Positions 25,402 to 33,885 of a DNA stretch of 36,208 nt are shown one piece after another. The translations under genes and the position numbers were made by a program. The stretch is taken from NCBI GenBank assembly GCA_910584495.1, contig CAJUAR010000023.1:1-36208 (forward strand), written 5' to 3'. The first letter of the stretch is position 1. The number at the start of each line of letters is the position of its first letter. A model generated the notes under the pieces. The model had not been told where the DNA came from, ran no database searches, and worked only from the letters and a program-made list of their open reading frames with translations. This stretch comes from an uncultured Muribaculaceae bacterium (GTDB lineage Bacteria; Bacteroidota; Bacteroidia; Bacteroidales; Muribaculaceae).

Positions 25402-25406
25402 TTTTG
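25376..25406 (+). promoter_or_regulatory. Promoter of the B3/4-recF operon
   Basis: TTTC (25376-25379, one mismatch to TTTG), a 19-bp spacer, and TAATTTTG (25399-25406), with the ATG at 25415 only 8 bp further. The box overlaps the stop codon of the broken acyltransferase gene. As at cvpA, the message would be nearly leaderless. Confidence 0.6.
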
Positions 25407-25414
25407 CTTTCGTT

Positions 25415-26104
25415 ATGAGAGAGTTCGAAATCAAGTTCGATGCAGCGTTGCAGCAGGCTGCGCCTGCGTTGCAGGTGATTGTGGTGCAGGCCGATGTGGA
25501 AAACTGTCCGACAAGCGATGCTCTGTGGACCGAAATAGAAGCCGAGGCAGCACGCGTTGCGGCTACTTATGCCATGGCCGACATACGCCATCGTCCGGCC
25601 ATCGATGCCACACGTGTTGCCTACAAAGCTCTTGGCAAAGAGCCCAACCGCTACCGGCCGAGTGCCGAGGCCCTGTGCCGCCGCGCCGTTGGCGGTGGAG
25701 GCTTATATCGCACCCTGACATGTATAGACCTTATCAATTTGCTGTCTATGGCCACGGGTGTTTCTATCGGCGGTTTCGACGAAGATCATATCGAGGGCGA
25801 CACGCTGACCCTCGGCGTGGGCCGTGCCGGCGAACCCTACGCCGCCATAGGGCGCGGCGAGCTCAACATTGAGCACCTGCCGGTGTTCCGCGATGCCGCC
25901 GGAGGCATAGGCACACCCACCTCCGATAACGAACGCACAAAACTCTCCCCGTCAACCCGACATCTTCTGATGACCATTAACCTCTATGGTCGTGGCGAGC
26001 ATACTCCGCAGCAGGTGCTCGAAATGACCGAAGACCTCCTTGCACGGCATGCCGGGGTCTCTAATGTCCGCAGCCGTCTGTGGCCTTGCACAATCAACCA
26101 ATGA
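25415..26104 (+). CDS. Stand-alone B3/4 domain protein
   Basis: A 229-residue protein consisting of the B3/4 domain otherwise found inside PheT. The frame runs from 25346, but the ATG at 25415 lies 8 bp after a promoter box and gives the typical family N-terminus (MREFEIKFDAALQQA). Seen are ATRVAYKALGKEPNRYRPSA and the highly conserved IDLINLLSMATGVSIGGFDEDH. In PheT the domain edits Tyr mischarged on tRNA-Phe; free-standing members may edit in trans or bind an amino acid, and the role is not established. It is the first gene of a nine-gene run. The overlap of its stop with the next ATG (26101-26104) couples it to the YciO-like gene. Confidence 0.82.
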   Translation: MREFEIKFDAALQQAAPALQVIVVQADVENCPTSDALWTEIEAEAARVAATYAMADIRHRPAIDATRVAYKALGKEPNRYRPSAEALCRRAVGGGGLYRTLTCIDLINLLSMATGVSIGGFDEDHIEGDTLTLGVGRAGEPYAAIGRGELNIEHLPVFRDAAGGIGTPTSDNERTKLSPSTRHLLMTINLYGRGEHTPQQVLEMTEDLLARHAGVSNVRSRLWPCTINQ

Positions 26105-26712
26105 AAATACTCACCATCTTTCCCGACAACCCCAACGAGCGCCATATAGCCGAAGCCGCCCGAGCCCTCGAGCAAGGCGAAATCATTGTCTACCCCACCG
26201 ACACGCTCTATGCCTTGGGCTGCGATGCGCTCAATCCCAAAGCTATAGAGCGGCTTTGCCGCCTCAAAGGGCTAAACCCTGACAAAAATCTGCTGTCGGT
26301 GGTTTGTGCCGACTTGTCGATGGCTTCGGAATATGCACGCATCGACAATCCAACCTTCCGGCTTCTGAAAGAATACCTCCCGGGCCCCTTTACGTTTATC
26401 CTGCGGGCATCGACAACGCTGCCCAAGGTGTTTAAAGGCCGCAAGAATGTGGGCATACGTGTGCCCGACAACCGCATAGCCCGTGCAATAGCCGGCGAGC
26501 TTGGCCATCCCATTCTGAGCACCTCGGTGCCCGACGATGACGACCACAGCGTCTGCTCGCCCGATGCCATAGAGTTGCTCTATGAAAATAACAGTCTTGT
26601 GTCGCTGTTGGTCAATGGCGGCGAGGGAGCCATAGACCCCAGCACCATAGTGGATATAACGGATACAGACAATCCCCAGATACTTCGCCAAGGAATTGGC
26701 AACTTTGAATAA
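26101..26712 (+). CDS. YciO/Sua5-type threonylcarbamoyl-AMP synthase-like protein
   Basis: A 203-residue YrdC-domain protein. The family is best known for making threonylcarbamoyl-AMP, precursor of t6A37 in ANN-decoding tRNAs. Seen are IIVYPTDTLYALGCDA near residue 25-45, the substrate pocket KNLLSVVCADL, the GPFTFILRAS block and RVPDNRIARAIAGELGHPIL, then NGGEGAIDPSTIVDIT. Size and the GQ-free DTLYALGCDALN segment favour the YciO branch rather than TsaC/Sua5; YciO does not fully replace TsaC and its role is less clear. It overlaps the B3/4 gene by 4 bp; both are tRNA-related, so functional pairing is possible. Confidence 0.85.
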   Translation: MKILTIFPDNPNERHIAEAARALEQGEIIVYPTDTLYALGCDALNPKAIERLCRLKGLNPDKNLLSVVCADLSMASEYARIDNPTFRLLKEYLPGPFTFILRASTTLPKVFKGRKNVGIRVPDNRIARAIAGELGHPILSTSVPDDDDHSVCSPDAIELLYENNSLVSLLVNGGEGAIDPSTIVDITDTDNPQILRQGIGNFE

Positions 26713-26717
26713 AAACA

Positions 26718-27539
26718 ATGAAACGATTATTTTTCTTATTTTGCGCATGTGTGTGCGTCCTATGTGCTTCAGCTTTCAAAACCGATACTGTCACTGTAGC
26801 CACAACCCATCTCGACACTCCTATGAAGGTGATTGTCATCACTCCCGACGGAGCGGCCGATGCCCGGTTCCCCAGTGTATATATGCTCAACGGTCACGGC
26901 GGCGACTACCGCCAGTGGACATGCCAGACGGCCCCCGGAATCCTCGGTCCGCTGGCCGATGCCTACGGCATGATTCTGGTGATGCCCGACGGGCGCGACA
27001 GCTGGTACTGGGATGCCCCCAATAATCCCGGCATGCAGATGGAAACATTCTTTGTTGAAGACCTTGTGCCGTTTATCGACAAGAAATTTCCAACTATTGC
27101 CAAAGCTGCCAAACGTGCCATCACCGGCCTGAGCATGGGTGGTCATGGTGCATTATATCTGGCAGCACGCCATCCCAACATTTTCCACAGCGTGGGCAGC
27201 ATGAGCGGCAATGCCGACATATGCTCTTTCACCGACCGCTGGAATGTGCCGCAAATTCTTGGCGATTACAAGGATAACACTGCCGTATGGCAGAGCCATT
27301 CGGTGATGAGCCTCCTGCCAAAAATGAAAACGGCCAAACTGAATATTATTTTCGACTGCGGAGCGGATGATTTCTTTGCCCGTGTCAATGAAAAACTGCA
27401 CATGCAGATGAAGCGATTGGGAATAGCGCACGAGTATACCACACGTCCCGGGCGACATAGCCACAAATACTGGGCAAACTCAATCAAGCACCATCTGCTC
27501 TTCTTCGATGCTGTGTTCAAGGACATCGACACCAAATGA
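26718..27539 (+). CDS. Secreted alpha/beta-hydrolase esterase (putative esterase family)
   Basis: A 273-residue secreted esterase of the esterase D/feruloyl-esterase type. The signal peptide is about 1-19 (MKRLFFLFCACVCVLCASA). The nucleophile is S139 in GLSMGGHG; Asp at about 217-218 (CGADDFF) and His at about 247 or 249 (GRHSHKYW) complete the triad. Near the start VYMLNGHGGDYRQW supplies the oxyanion region. Substrates of such enzymes are usually small acyl esters or acetyl/feruloyl groups on sugars; which applies here is not decided. It starts 5 bp after the YciO-like gene and its stop overlaps recF by 4 bp. Confidence 0.85.
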   Translation: MKRLFFLFCACVCVLCASAFKTDTVTVATTHLDTPMKVIVITPDGAADARFPSVYMLNGHGGDYRQWTCQTAPGILGPLADAYGMILVMPDGRDSWYWDAPNNPGMQMETFFVEDLVPFIDKKFPTIAKAAKRAITGLSMGGHGALYLAARHPNIFHSVGSMSGNADICSFTDRWNVPQILGDYKDNTAVWQSHSVMSLLPKMKTAKLNIIFDCGADDFFARVNEKLHMQMKRLGIAHEYTTRPGRHSHKYWANSIKHHLLFFDAVFKDIDTK

Positions 27540-28648
27540 TACTCCGGCAGCTGACAATCACCAATTTTAAGAACATTGCCGAGGCCCGGCTCGATTTTTC
27601 GCCCAAAATCAACTGTTTTCTGGGCAACAACGGCATGGGCAAGAGCAATCTGCTCGACGCGCTCTACTATCTGAGCCTGTGCCGCAGCTTCACCGGTGTG
27701 ACCGATGCCGCGCTGGTGCGCCGTGGATGTGAGTTTGCGGCCCTCAACGGTCGCTACTTGCGTCGCGACCTCGACGAGGAAGTGGCGGCCGGCATTGTCC
27801 CCGGAAAGCGAAAAACATTGCGTCGCAACGGCAAGCCCTATCAGCGTATGGCCGAACATCTTGGCGTTTTTCCGGTGGTGCTCCTTTCGCCGGCCGATAT
27901 GGAACTGGGTGCCGGAGAGCCTGCCGAGCGCCGGCGATTCATCGACCAAGTGACTGCCCAGGCCGACAGTCGTTATTATGATGCTTTGGTGCGCTATAAC
28001 GGCGCATTGGAGCAACGCAACCACATGCTGCGCGACGGACGCGAGGAAGCGGGGCTCTACGATGCTCTCGAAGCACAACTCGAAATGGCTGCCGAATATA
28101 TATGCCGCCGCCGTGCCGAGAATGTGGCCGCACTGCAAGAGATTTTCACATCCTTCTATAACGCAGTGGCCGGCAACGACGAAGAGGCCGTAATAACCTA
28201 TGCCCCTGCCGATTATTCGGCTGAGGGAGGCTTGGCGGCACATCTTGCGGCCATGCGCCGGCGCGATTTGGCTCTGCGCCACACGGCTTCAGGTCCACAC
28301 CGCGACGACATTGTCTTTACGATCGACGGACTTCCCGTGCGCCGGACGGCTTCGCAGGGTCAGGCCAAGACATTCACCACCGCTCTGCGTTTTGCACAGT
28401 ATGAGTTGCTGCACAAGCAGTTGGGAATCAAACCCTTGCTCTTGCTCGACGATATTTTCGACAAGCTCGATGCCTCGCGTGTTGAAAATATTATCAAACT
28501 TGTGGGAAGCACCGGCTCCTTCGGACAGATATTCATCACCGACACCAATCGCCGGCACCTCGACGAGACCGTGGCAACTCTCGGAAATGCCGATGACTAT
28601 AGCCTGTGGGGTGTGGAGCGAGGTGCATTTTCTCCTATCGCCCTATGA
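27536..28648 (+). CDS. recF: DNA replication and repair protein RecF
   Basis: A 370-residue SMC-like ATPase that helps load RecA at gapped DNA through RecOR. Walker A is GNNGMGKS (residues 30-37), the signature is TASQGQAKTF (about 275-284), and Walker B is LLLLDDIFDKLD. The N-terminal start MILRQLTITNFKNI is the family standard. Unlike many bacteria, where recF stands by dnaA-dnaN-gyrB, it lies here between an exported esterase and a DUF721 gene, with ATGA overlaps on both sides (27536-27539 and 28645-28648). Confidence 0.95.
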   Translation: MILRQLTITNFKNIAEARLDFSPKINCFLGNNGMGKSNLLDALYYLSLCRSFTGVTDAALVRRGCEFAALNGRYLRRDLDEEVAAGIVPGKRKTLRRNGKPYQRMAEHLGVFPVVLLSPADMELGAGEPAERRRFIDQVTAQADSRYYDALVRYNGALEQRNHMLRDGREEAGLYDALEAQLEMAAEYICRRRAENVAALQEIFTSFYNAVAGNDEEAVITYAPADYSAEGGLAAHLAAMRRRDLALRHTASGPHRDDIVFTIDGLPVRRTASQGQAKTFTTALRFAQYELLHKQLGIKPLLLLDDIFDKLDASRVENIIKLVGSTGSFGQIFITDTNRRHLDETVATLGNADDYSLWGVERGAFSPIAL

Positions 28649-28935
28649 AACGCTCGCAGCCACAACTTCTTGGAGCCATCATCGACCAGATGCTCACCAT
28701 GGCAGAGCGCGATCCACAGTCGCGCTCAAGCTACATTCAAGGCCTGTGGCCCAAGGTTGTGGGCACACACATTGCGGCATATACCACCAAAGTGCGCTTA
28801 GAAGGAGGCGTGCTTCATGTCTACATCAGCTCGGCTTCGCTCAAGGAACAGTTGGGATACGGCCGAGCCCTCATCACACAGAAAATCAACGAACTTCTCG
28901 ACGAACCGACTCTCGACGATGTTCTAATTCATTGA
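28645..28935 (+). CDS. DUF721 (DciA-like) protein
   Basis: A 96-residue basic protein of the DUF721 family, whose better known member DciA is the helicase loader or operator in bacteria without DnaC. The ATG at 28645 overlaps the recF stop; the frame is open earlier but that part is recF in another frame. Seen are LLGAIIDQMLTMAERDPQSR, WPKVVGTHIAAYTTKVRLEG and LHVYISSASLKEQLGYGRAL; the V-G-x-x-I-A-x-x-T block is typical. Adjacency to recF is common for this family and fits a replication role. DciA function is inferred from the family. Confidence 0.85.
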   Translation: MKRSQPQLLGAIIDQMLTMAERDPQSRSSYIQGLWPKVVGTHIAAYTTKVRLEGGVLHVYISSASLKEQLGYGRALITQKINELLDEPTLDDVLIH

Positions 28936-28937
28936 CT

Positions 28938-29384
28938 ATGACCAAGCAGAATAAAAGAAACATAAATTTCCATCACCGCTACGGCGTGCAGATGCGTTTC
29001 AACGACTTCGACATGTTCGGGCACCTCAACAATACTGTCTACTTCGAGTATCTCGACATGGCCAAGTATGCCTATTTCAAGCAGTTTATGGACGGAGCTT
29101 TCGGCACTGAGCCAACGGTGCCCGTTATACTCAAGATTGACGCAGTTTTTCTGTCGCCGGTGCACATCGACGACAGTGTGGAAGTGCTCACCGCCGTTAC
29201 TGCCCTTGGCGACACTTCGTTGACACTTAGTCAGCAACTTGTAGATAACGCAGGAAATATAAAGTTTACTGCCGAAGTGATTATGGTCAACATCGATGTC
29301 AAAACTCAACAGCCCGCAACCATAGGCGATAAATGGCGCAAAGAATTCACCGCTTTCGAACAAGAAAACCTACACAATAAATGA
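28938..29384 (+). CDS. Acyl-CoA thioesterase, hotdog fold (4HBT family)
   Basis: A 148-residue cytoplasmic thioesterase. The hotdog motif is RFNDFDMFGHLNNTVYFEYL (about residues 20-39), in which the conserved Asp and the H-x-N-N-x-x-Y-x-x-Y pattern of the 4HBT/YbgC group are visible. Later PVHIDDSVEVLTAV and FTAEVIMVNID form the beta-sheet. A longer frame is open upstream to 28200 but is only the shadow of recF and DUF721. Start at 28938, 2 bp after the DUF721 stop, and the stop overlaps the next gene by 4 bp. The acyl substrate cannot be told. Confidence 0.85.
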   Translation: MTKQNKRNINFHHRYGVQMRFNDFDMFGHLNNTVYFEYLDMAKYAYFKQFMDGAFGTEPTVPVILKIDAVFLSPVHIDDSVEVLTAVTALGDTSLTLSQQLVDNAGNIKFTAEVIMVNIDVKTQQPATIGDKWRKEFTAFEQENLHNK

Positions 29385-30934
29385 AAACCAACTTTCGACA
29401 CCTTGCAGCAGCTCTTGCTCTGGTCTTCTTGCTGCCCGCATGCAGCAATGACAACTCCGGGCACCGCCTGGTGATTCTTCACACCAATGACACACATTCA
29501 CAAATCGATCCCGGCAGCGACGACCTTGGCGGAGTGATGCGCCGCAAAGCGGTGATCGACAGCGTGCGTGCCGCAAACGAGAATGTGCTTCTTGTCGATG
29601 CCGGCGATGCCGTGCAGGGTACGCTCTATTTCTACCTCTATGGGGGAAAGGTGGAGCAGGAAGTGATGAATATCCTCGGCGTGGATGCACGTATCCTCGG
29701 CAATCATGAGTTCGACAACGGTGCCGATTCTCTGGCCGCCATATTGAAACTGAGCAATGCCGCAAAAATTTCGTCCAATTACAAGCTCGACAACTCACCC
29801 CTCAAAGGACAGCTCGAACCTTATATAATTAAGGAATACGACGGCAAGCGTATCGGAATTATCGGAATTAATCTCGACCCAGAGGGAATAGTGGCCAAGG
29901 GCAACTACGAGGGTGTGGAATTCCTGCCAATCGTGGCTACGGCAAACCTCACAGCCGAAAAGCTCAAGAAAGAGGACAAAGTGGATGCCGTAATTGCTTT
30001 GTCGCACATTGGCTACAAACCCTCGGGGCAGATTGGCGATTCGGTGCTCGCACACAACTCGCGCAATATCGATGTGATTATCGGCGGCCACAGCCACGAT
30101 GTTATCGATCCGGCTACGCCCCAGGGAGCCGCGCGCTCGCATCTGACCAATCTCGACGGCAAGCCGGTGCTCGTTGTGCAGGCAGGCAAAGCCGGCCGAA
30201 AGCTTGGCAAGGTCGAACTCAATCTCGACAGCCTGGGCATGGATGTCTATCCAAAATACGAACTCATCGACATTGACAGCCGCTACGACAAATACAAGGA
30301 CGAAACTTTGGGCAAATCCTTGAAGCAATATTCCGCCGGTGTCGATTCGCTCATGCACCTCACAGTGGCAACTGCCGAGCATCCTCTGCCCAACAGCGAG
30401 CCCGAGCTGATAAACTTTTTCTCCGACTTTGTGATGCTGCGCGGCGCTGAGTTCGCCGCTGTCGACCTGGCTGTCACCAACAAGGGCGGTTTGCGCGTGT
30501 CGCTGCCGCAGGGTAATATTTCCAAGGGCGAAATCATCAACATGGCCCCATTCCGCAATTTCATCAGCGTGGTAGAGCTAAAAGGCAAAGACCTTCGCGA
30601 TGTATTCGAGGTGATGGCCGGACGTCGTGGCGACGGCATAAGCGGAAATGTGAAAGTGATATACGAAAAGGAGGATGATGGAGAGTGGGATATTGAACAT
30701 ATTCTTGTCGACGGCAAGGAACTCGAAGACAACAAGACATACCGTGTGGCAACCATAGATTATCTTGCCAATGGCGGTGACTATCTCACCGGCTTTACTC
30801 GTGGCAAAATAGTTGCCTCAAGCAACAAGGTGCTCTTCGACGACCTTCTCTATTATCTCACCGAAGGCAAAGGCAAAGACAAACCCATCAGCGCATCTAC
30901 ACAGAGCCGCTGGATTGAAGAAAAAGAAAAATGA
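29381..30934 (+). CDS. 5'-nucleotidase / UDP-sugar hydrolase-type lipoprotein
   Basis: A 517-residue lipoprotein (lipobox LPAC, Cys21) that hydrolyses nucleotide phosphates outside the cytoplasm. The metallophosphatase domain (about 28-290) shows HTNDTHSQID (D37, H39), DAGDAVQGT, LGNHEFDNG and GGHSHDVID, the ligands of a two-metal site. The C-terminal nucleotidase domain (about 330-510) holds the substrate pocket: VTNKGGLRVSLPQGNI, NMAPFRNFISVVELKG and IDYLANGGDYL. It is full length. The ATGA overlaps at both ends couple it to the thioesterase and the GH3 gene. It could feed nucleosides and phosphate to the cell. Confidence 0.92.
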   Translation: MKTNFRHLAAALALVFLLPACSNDNSGHRLVILHTNDTHSQIDPGSDDLGGVMRRKAVIDSVRAANENVLLVDAGDAVQGTLYFYLYGGKVEQEVMNILGVDARILGNHEFDNGADSLAAILKLSNAAKISSNYKLDNSPLKGQLEPYIIKEYDGKRIGIIGINLDPEGIVAKGNYEGVEFLPIVATANLTAEKLKKEDKVDAVIALSHIGYKPSGQIGDSVLAHNSRNIDVIIGGHSHDVIDPATPQGAARSHLTNLDGKPVLVVQAGKAGRKLGKVELNLDSLGMDVYPKYELIDIDSRYDKYKDETLGKSLKQYSAGVDSLMHLTVATAEHPLPNSEPELINFFSDFVMLRGAEFAAVDLAVTNKGGLRVSLPQGNISKGEIINMAPFRNFISVVELKGKDLRDVFEVMAGRRGDGISGNVKVIYEKEDDGEWDIEHILVDGKELEDNKTYRVATIDYLANGGDYLTGFTRGKIVASSNKVLFDDLLYYLTEGKGKDKPISASTQSRWIEEKEK

Positions 30935-33885
30935 AACACACATTATCCATAGCTATATCACTGTTTGGCTGCGCTCTTGCCGCCGGGGCCGTAACGCCCA
31001 ACATTATCAAGGGTAAAGAGCGTGAAGCCGCCCGATGGGCCGATTCTGTCTATAACACCCTCACTCCGCGCCAGCGCATAGCGCAGCTTGTTTTCCCAAA
31101 AGTCAACCCTGCTCAGGGTCAGACCTCGAAAACGGCTCTCAAACGACTTGTGGAGACCGATGGTTGCGGAGGGCTGCTTTTCTCTGCCGGCACCATTGCC
31201 GAATATGCAACGATGACCGACTATGCCCAGAGCATAGCCAAAGTGCCGCTGCTGATGACCCTCGACGGCGAATGGGGGCCATCGATGCGCATGAAGGATG
31301 CACCGAAATTTCAACGCAACATGACCCTCGGGGCCATTACCGATACAAAACTCATATATAGATACGGTCAGGAAGTTGCCCGCGAATGTCTTGCCTTGGG
31401 CATAGATGTCAATTTCGCGCCCGATGCCGATGTCAATTCCAATCCGGCCAACCCCGTGATCGGCGACCGTTCCTTCGGCGACGATCCACAGCGTGTTGCG
31501 AAGGCTGCGGTGGCCTATGCCCTCGGTCTTGAGGACGGAGGCGTTATGGCTGTGGCCAAGCATTTCCCGGGGCACGGCGATACAGGCACCGATTCGCATA
31601 AAACACTGCCCACTGTGGGGCATACGCTCCAGACGCTCGAAGTTACCGACCTCGTCCCCTTCCGTAGTTTTATAGAAGCAGGATGCTCGGGCATGATGGT
31701 GGGGCACCTCAATGTGCCCGTTCTCGATGCTTCGGGAACCCCCGCATCGCTCTCGGCCATAATCACCGGCGACCTTCTCAAAAAGAAGATGGATTTCGAA
31801 GGGCTGGTTTTTACCGATGCCTTGGGCATGAAAGGTGCAGTTCCTCAGGGCGAAAACGCATCGGTCGAAGCTCTTCTTGCAGGGGCTGATGTCCTGCTGT
31901 GCCCCAATGCCCCCCGCACCGACATTTCGGCTGTCGAAGCTGCTGTGAAGAGCGGCAAAATCAGTTCCAAAGTCATTGAGGAGCGTTGCAAGAAATTATT
32001 GCGCTACAAATACTGTCTCAACGCCGGCAAGCAATGCGGCAATCCTGCCGAGGTAAGAAAAATTGTCGATTCGCCCGCAGCCCGTGCTCTTGTCGACGAA
32101 CTTGCAGCAGCTGCAATCACTGTGTTGTGGAACAAGAATAACATTCTTCCTCTGGATAATGACCCAAAAACCGTTGTTGTTAGTCTTGGAGCTGCCGATG
32201 ATGCCGATTTTGTTAAAACTTGCCGCTTCTATAGCGAAGTAGAGGCTGTCAATGCTGCCGACGGCCTCGGTGCTGCCGAGCTCAAAAAAATAGGACAAGC
32301 CGACCGTGTGATTGCCCTTGTGCTCAAAGACAATGCTGCCGCACGCACGGCCTTTTCCTCAATTGCTGCCAAAAACAATAATGTAGTGGGTGTGTTTTTT
32401 ACAAGCCCTTATAAACTTGGTAAATATGCTGCGGCAGTCAAAAAATGTGCGGCGGTGATGCTTGCCTACGACAACACCCGTGCCGCCCATGTCGCTGCCG
32501 CTGAAAGTCTCTTCGGCGGCAACAAGGTGTCGGGGCGTCTACCTGTCGGGGTTCCCGGCGTTGCCGATTCAGGCACAGGCGTGGATATTGCACGCACTCG
32601 CCTTGGTTTTGCGCCGGCCGCAGCCGTGGGCTTGGCACCATGGCTCACCGACAGCATCGATGCCCTGGTGAATAAGGGCCTCAAAATTGGCGCTTTCCCC
32701 GGTTGCCAGGTGTTGGTGGCTAAAGATGGCGAAATTGTGCTCGATAAGTCCTACGGCTATATCTCCAACAAAAAACTGACAGAAGTCAGCAATCAGACCG
32801 TCTACGACCTTGCATCGGTGTCCAAAGCCGTGGGCACGCTCTCCGGCTTTATGAAACTCTATGATTCACAGCCAGACATATTGGACAATAATCTCGGTTC
32901 TCTCATTCCGCAAATCGAGGACAGTGCAAAGAAGTGCATCACCGTCCGACAGTTGCTTTTCCATGAATCAGGAATGCCGGCTTCGTTGAGCATGTACGAT
33001 GCCATGTTCGATTCCACTACTTATACGGGTAAATTGATACGTCCGCGCCGCGATGCCGCTCACACCATAAAAATTCAGAGAAAAGCGTGGGGTAACAACA
33101 CGGCAAAACTTCGCACAGATATACTCTCCGACCATAAAACTCCTGATTTCGACATCGAAATTGCACGCGGCATTTATGGCGGATGTGTAACCTACGACAC
33201 TCTGATGCGCCGCATCTACAATATTCCGCTGCGAAAGAACAATAACTATAATTATTCGTGCCTCAATTTCTCGCTGCTGATGGACATTGAGCAACGCCTC
33301 ACCGGAAAGCCTCACCAGGACTTCGTGGCGGCAGAAATCTTTGCTCCTCTGGGGATGTACCGCACAGGCTATCGTCCCAAAGAATGGGCCAAAGAGTCGA
33401 CCATCGCTCCAACAGAGTACGATTCGTTTATGCGCCGACAGACCGTCCATGGCTTTGTCCACGATGAACTTTGTGCATTTTCGGGCGGTGTACAGGGCAA
33501 TGCAGGGCTCTTTGCCAATGCCGGCGATGTGGCTAAATACTGCCAGATGCTTCTCAACGGAGGTACATACGGCGGCCGTCGCGTGCTCTCGGAAGCTACG
33601 GCGAGGCTGTTCACCACCGAGAAAAGCCCCACATGCCGCCGTGGCCTGGGCTTTGACAAACCCGACAAGACAAACGACGACTATTCGCCCACATGTTGCG
33701 AGGCACGTGCCGAAGTTTTCGGCCACTTAGGTTTTACGGGCACGGTGTTTTGGGTCGATCCGGTCGACAATCTGATTTTTGTCTTCCTCACAAACCGAGT
33801 CAACCCCACTCGCGATAATGCCGCGTTCAACCGCTTGAATATTCGCCCGAAATTGTTCTCGCTTGTCTATCGCGCTCTTGAATGA
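30931..33885 (+). CDS. GH3 glycosidase fused to a serine beta-lactamase-like hydrolase
   Basis: A 984-residue exported fusion. The signal peptide is about 1-20. The GH3 (NagZ-like) domain runs from about 35 to 370: KHFPGHGDTGTDSH (210-223, with the Asp221-His223 dyad as acid/base) and FTDALGMKG with the nucleophile D296. A linker (about 380-575) carries the partly degenerate GH3 C-terminal fold. The beta-lactamase/DD-peptidase-type domain (about 580-980) has SVSK with S629 and K632. The expected Y-x-N appears as YSCLNF, with Cys in the Asn position. Bacteroidetes are known to encode such fusions; NagZ-type activity would cleave GlcNAc-anhydroMurNAc linkages and the C-terminal domain a peptide or ester, so peptidoglycan recycling or remodelling outside the cytoplasm is the natural reading. 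Overlaps its neighbours by 4 bp on both sides. Confidence 0.87.
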   Translation: MKHTLSIAISLFGCALAAGAVTPNIIKGKEREAARWADSVYNTLTPRQRIAQLVFPKVNPAQGQTSKTALKRLVETDGCGGLLFSAGTIAEYATMTDYAQSIAKVPLLMTLDGEWGPSMRMKDAPKFQRNMTLGAITDTKLIYRYGQEVARECLALGIDVNFAPDADVNSNPANPVIGDRSFGDDPQRVAKAAVAYALGLEDGGVMAVAKHFPGHGDTGTDSHKTLPTVGHTLQTLEVTDLVPFRSFIEAGCSGMMVGHLNVPVLDASGTPASLSAIITGDLLKKKMDFEGLVFTDALGMKGAVPQGENASVEALLAGADVLLCPNAPRTDISAVEAAVKSGKISSKVIEERCKKLLRYKYCLNAGKQCGNPAEVRKIVDSPAARALVDELAAAAITVLWNKNNILPLDNDPKTVVVSLGAADDADFVKTCRFYSEVEAVNAADGLGAAELKKIGQADRVIALVLKDNAAARTAFSSIAAKNNNVVGVFFTSPYKLGKYAAAVKKCAAVMLAYDNTRAAHVAAAESLFGGNKVSGRLPVGVPGVADSGTGVDIARTRLGFAPAAAVGLAPWLTDSIDALVNKGLKIGAFPGCQVLVAKDGEIVLDKSYGYISNKKLTEVSNQTVYDLASVSKAVGTLSGFMKLYDSQPDILDNNLGSLIPQIEDSAKKCITVRQLLFHESGMPASLSMYDAMFDSTTYTGKLIRPRRDAAHTIKIQRKAWGNNTAKLRTDILSDHKTPDFDIEIARGIYGGCVTYDTLMRRIYNIPLRKNNNYNYSCLNFSLLMDIEQRLTGKPHQDFVAAEIFAPLGMYRTGYRPKEWAKESTIAPTEYDSFMRRQTVHGFVHDELCAFSGGVQGNAGLFANAGDVAKYCQMLLNGGTYGGRRVLSEATARLFTTEKSPTCRRGLGFDKPDKTNDDYSPTCCEARAEVFGHLGFTGTVFWVDPVDNLIFVFLTNRVNPTRDNAAFNRLNIRPKLFSLVYRALE

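Noticed and set aside
28200..28937. Upstream extension of the thioesterase frame
   Set aside because: It overlaps recF and the DUF721 gene in another frame and shows no homology; the hotdog domain begins after the ATG at 28938.
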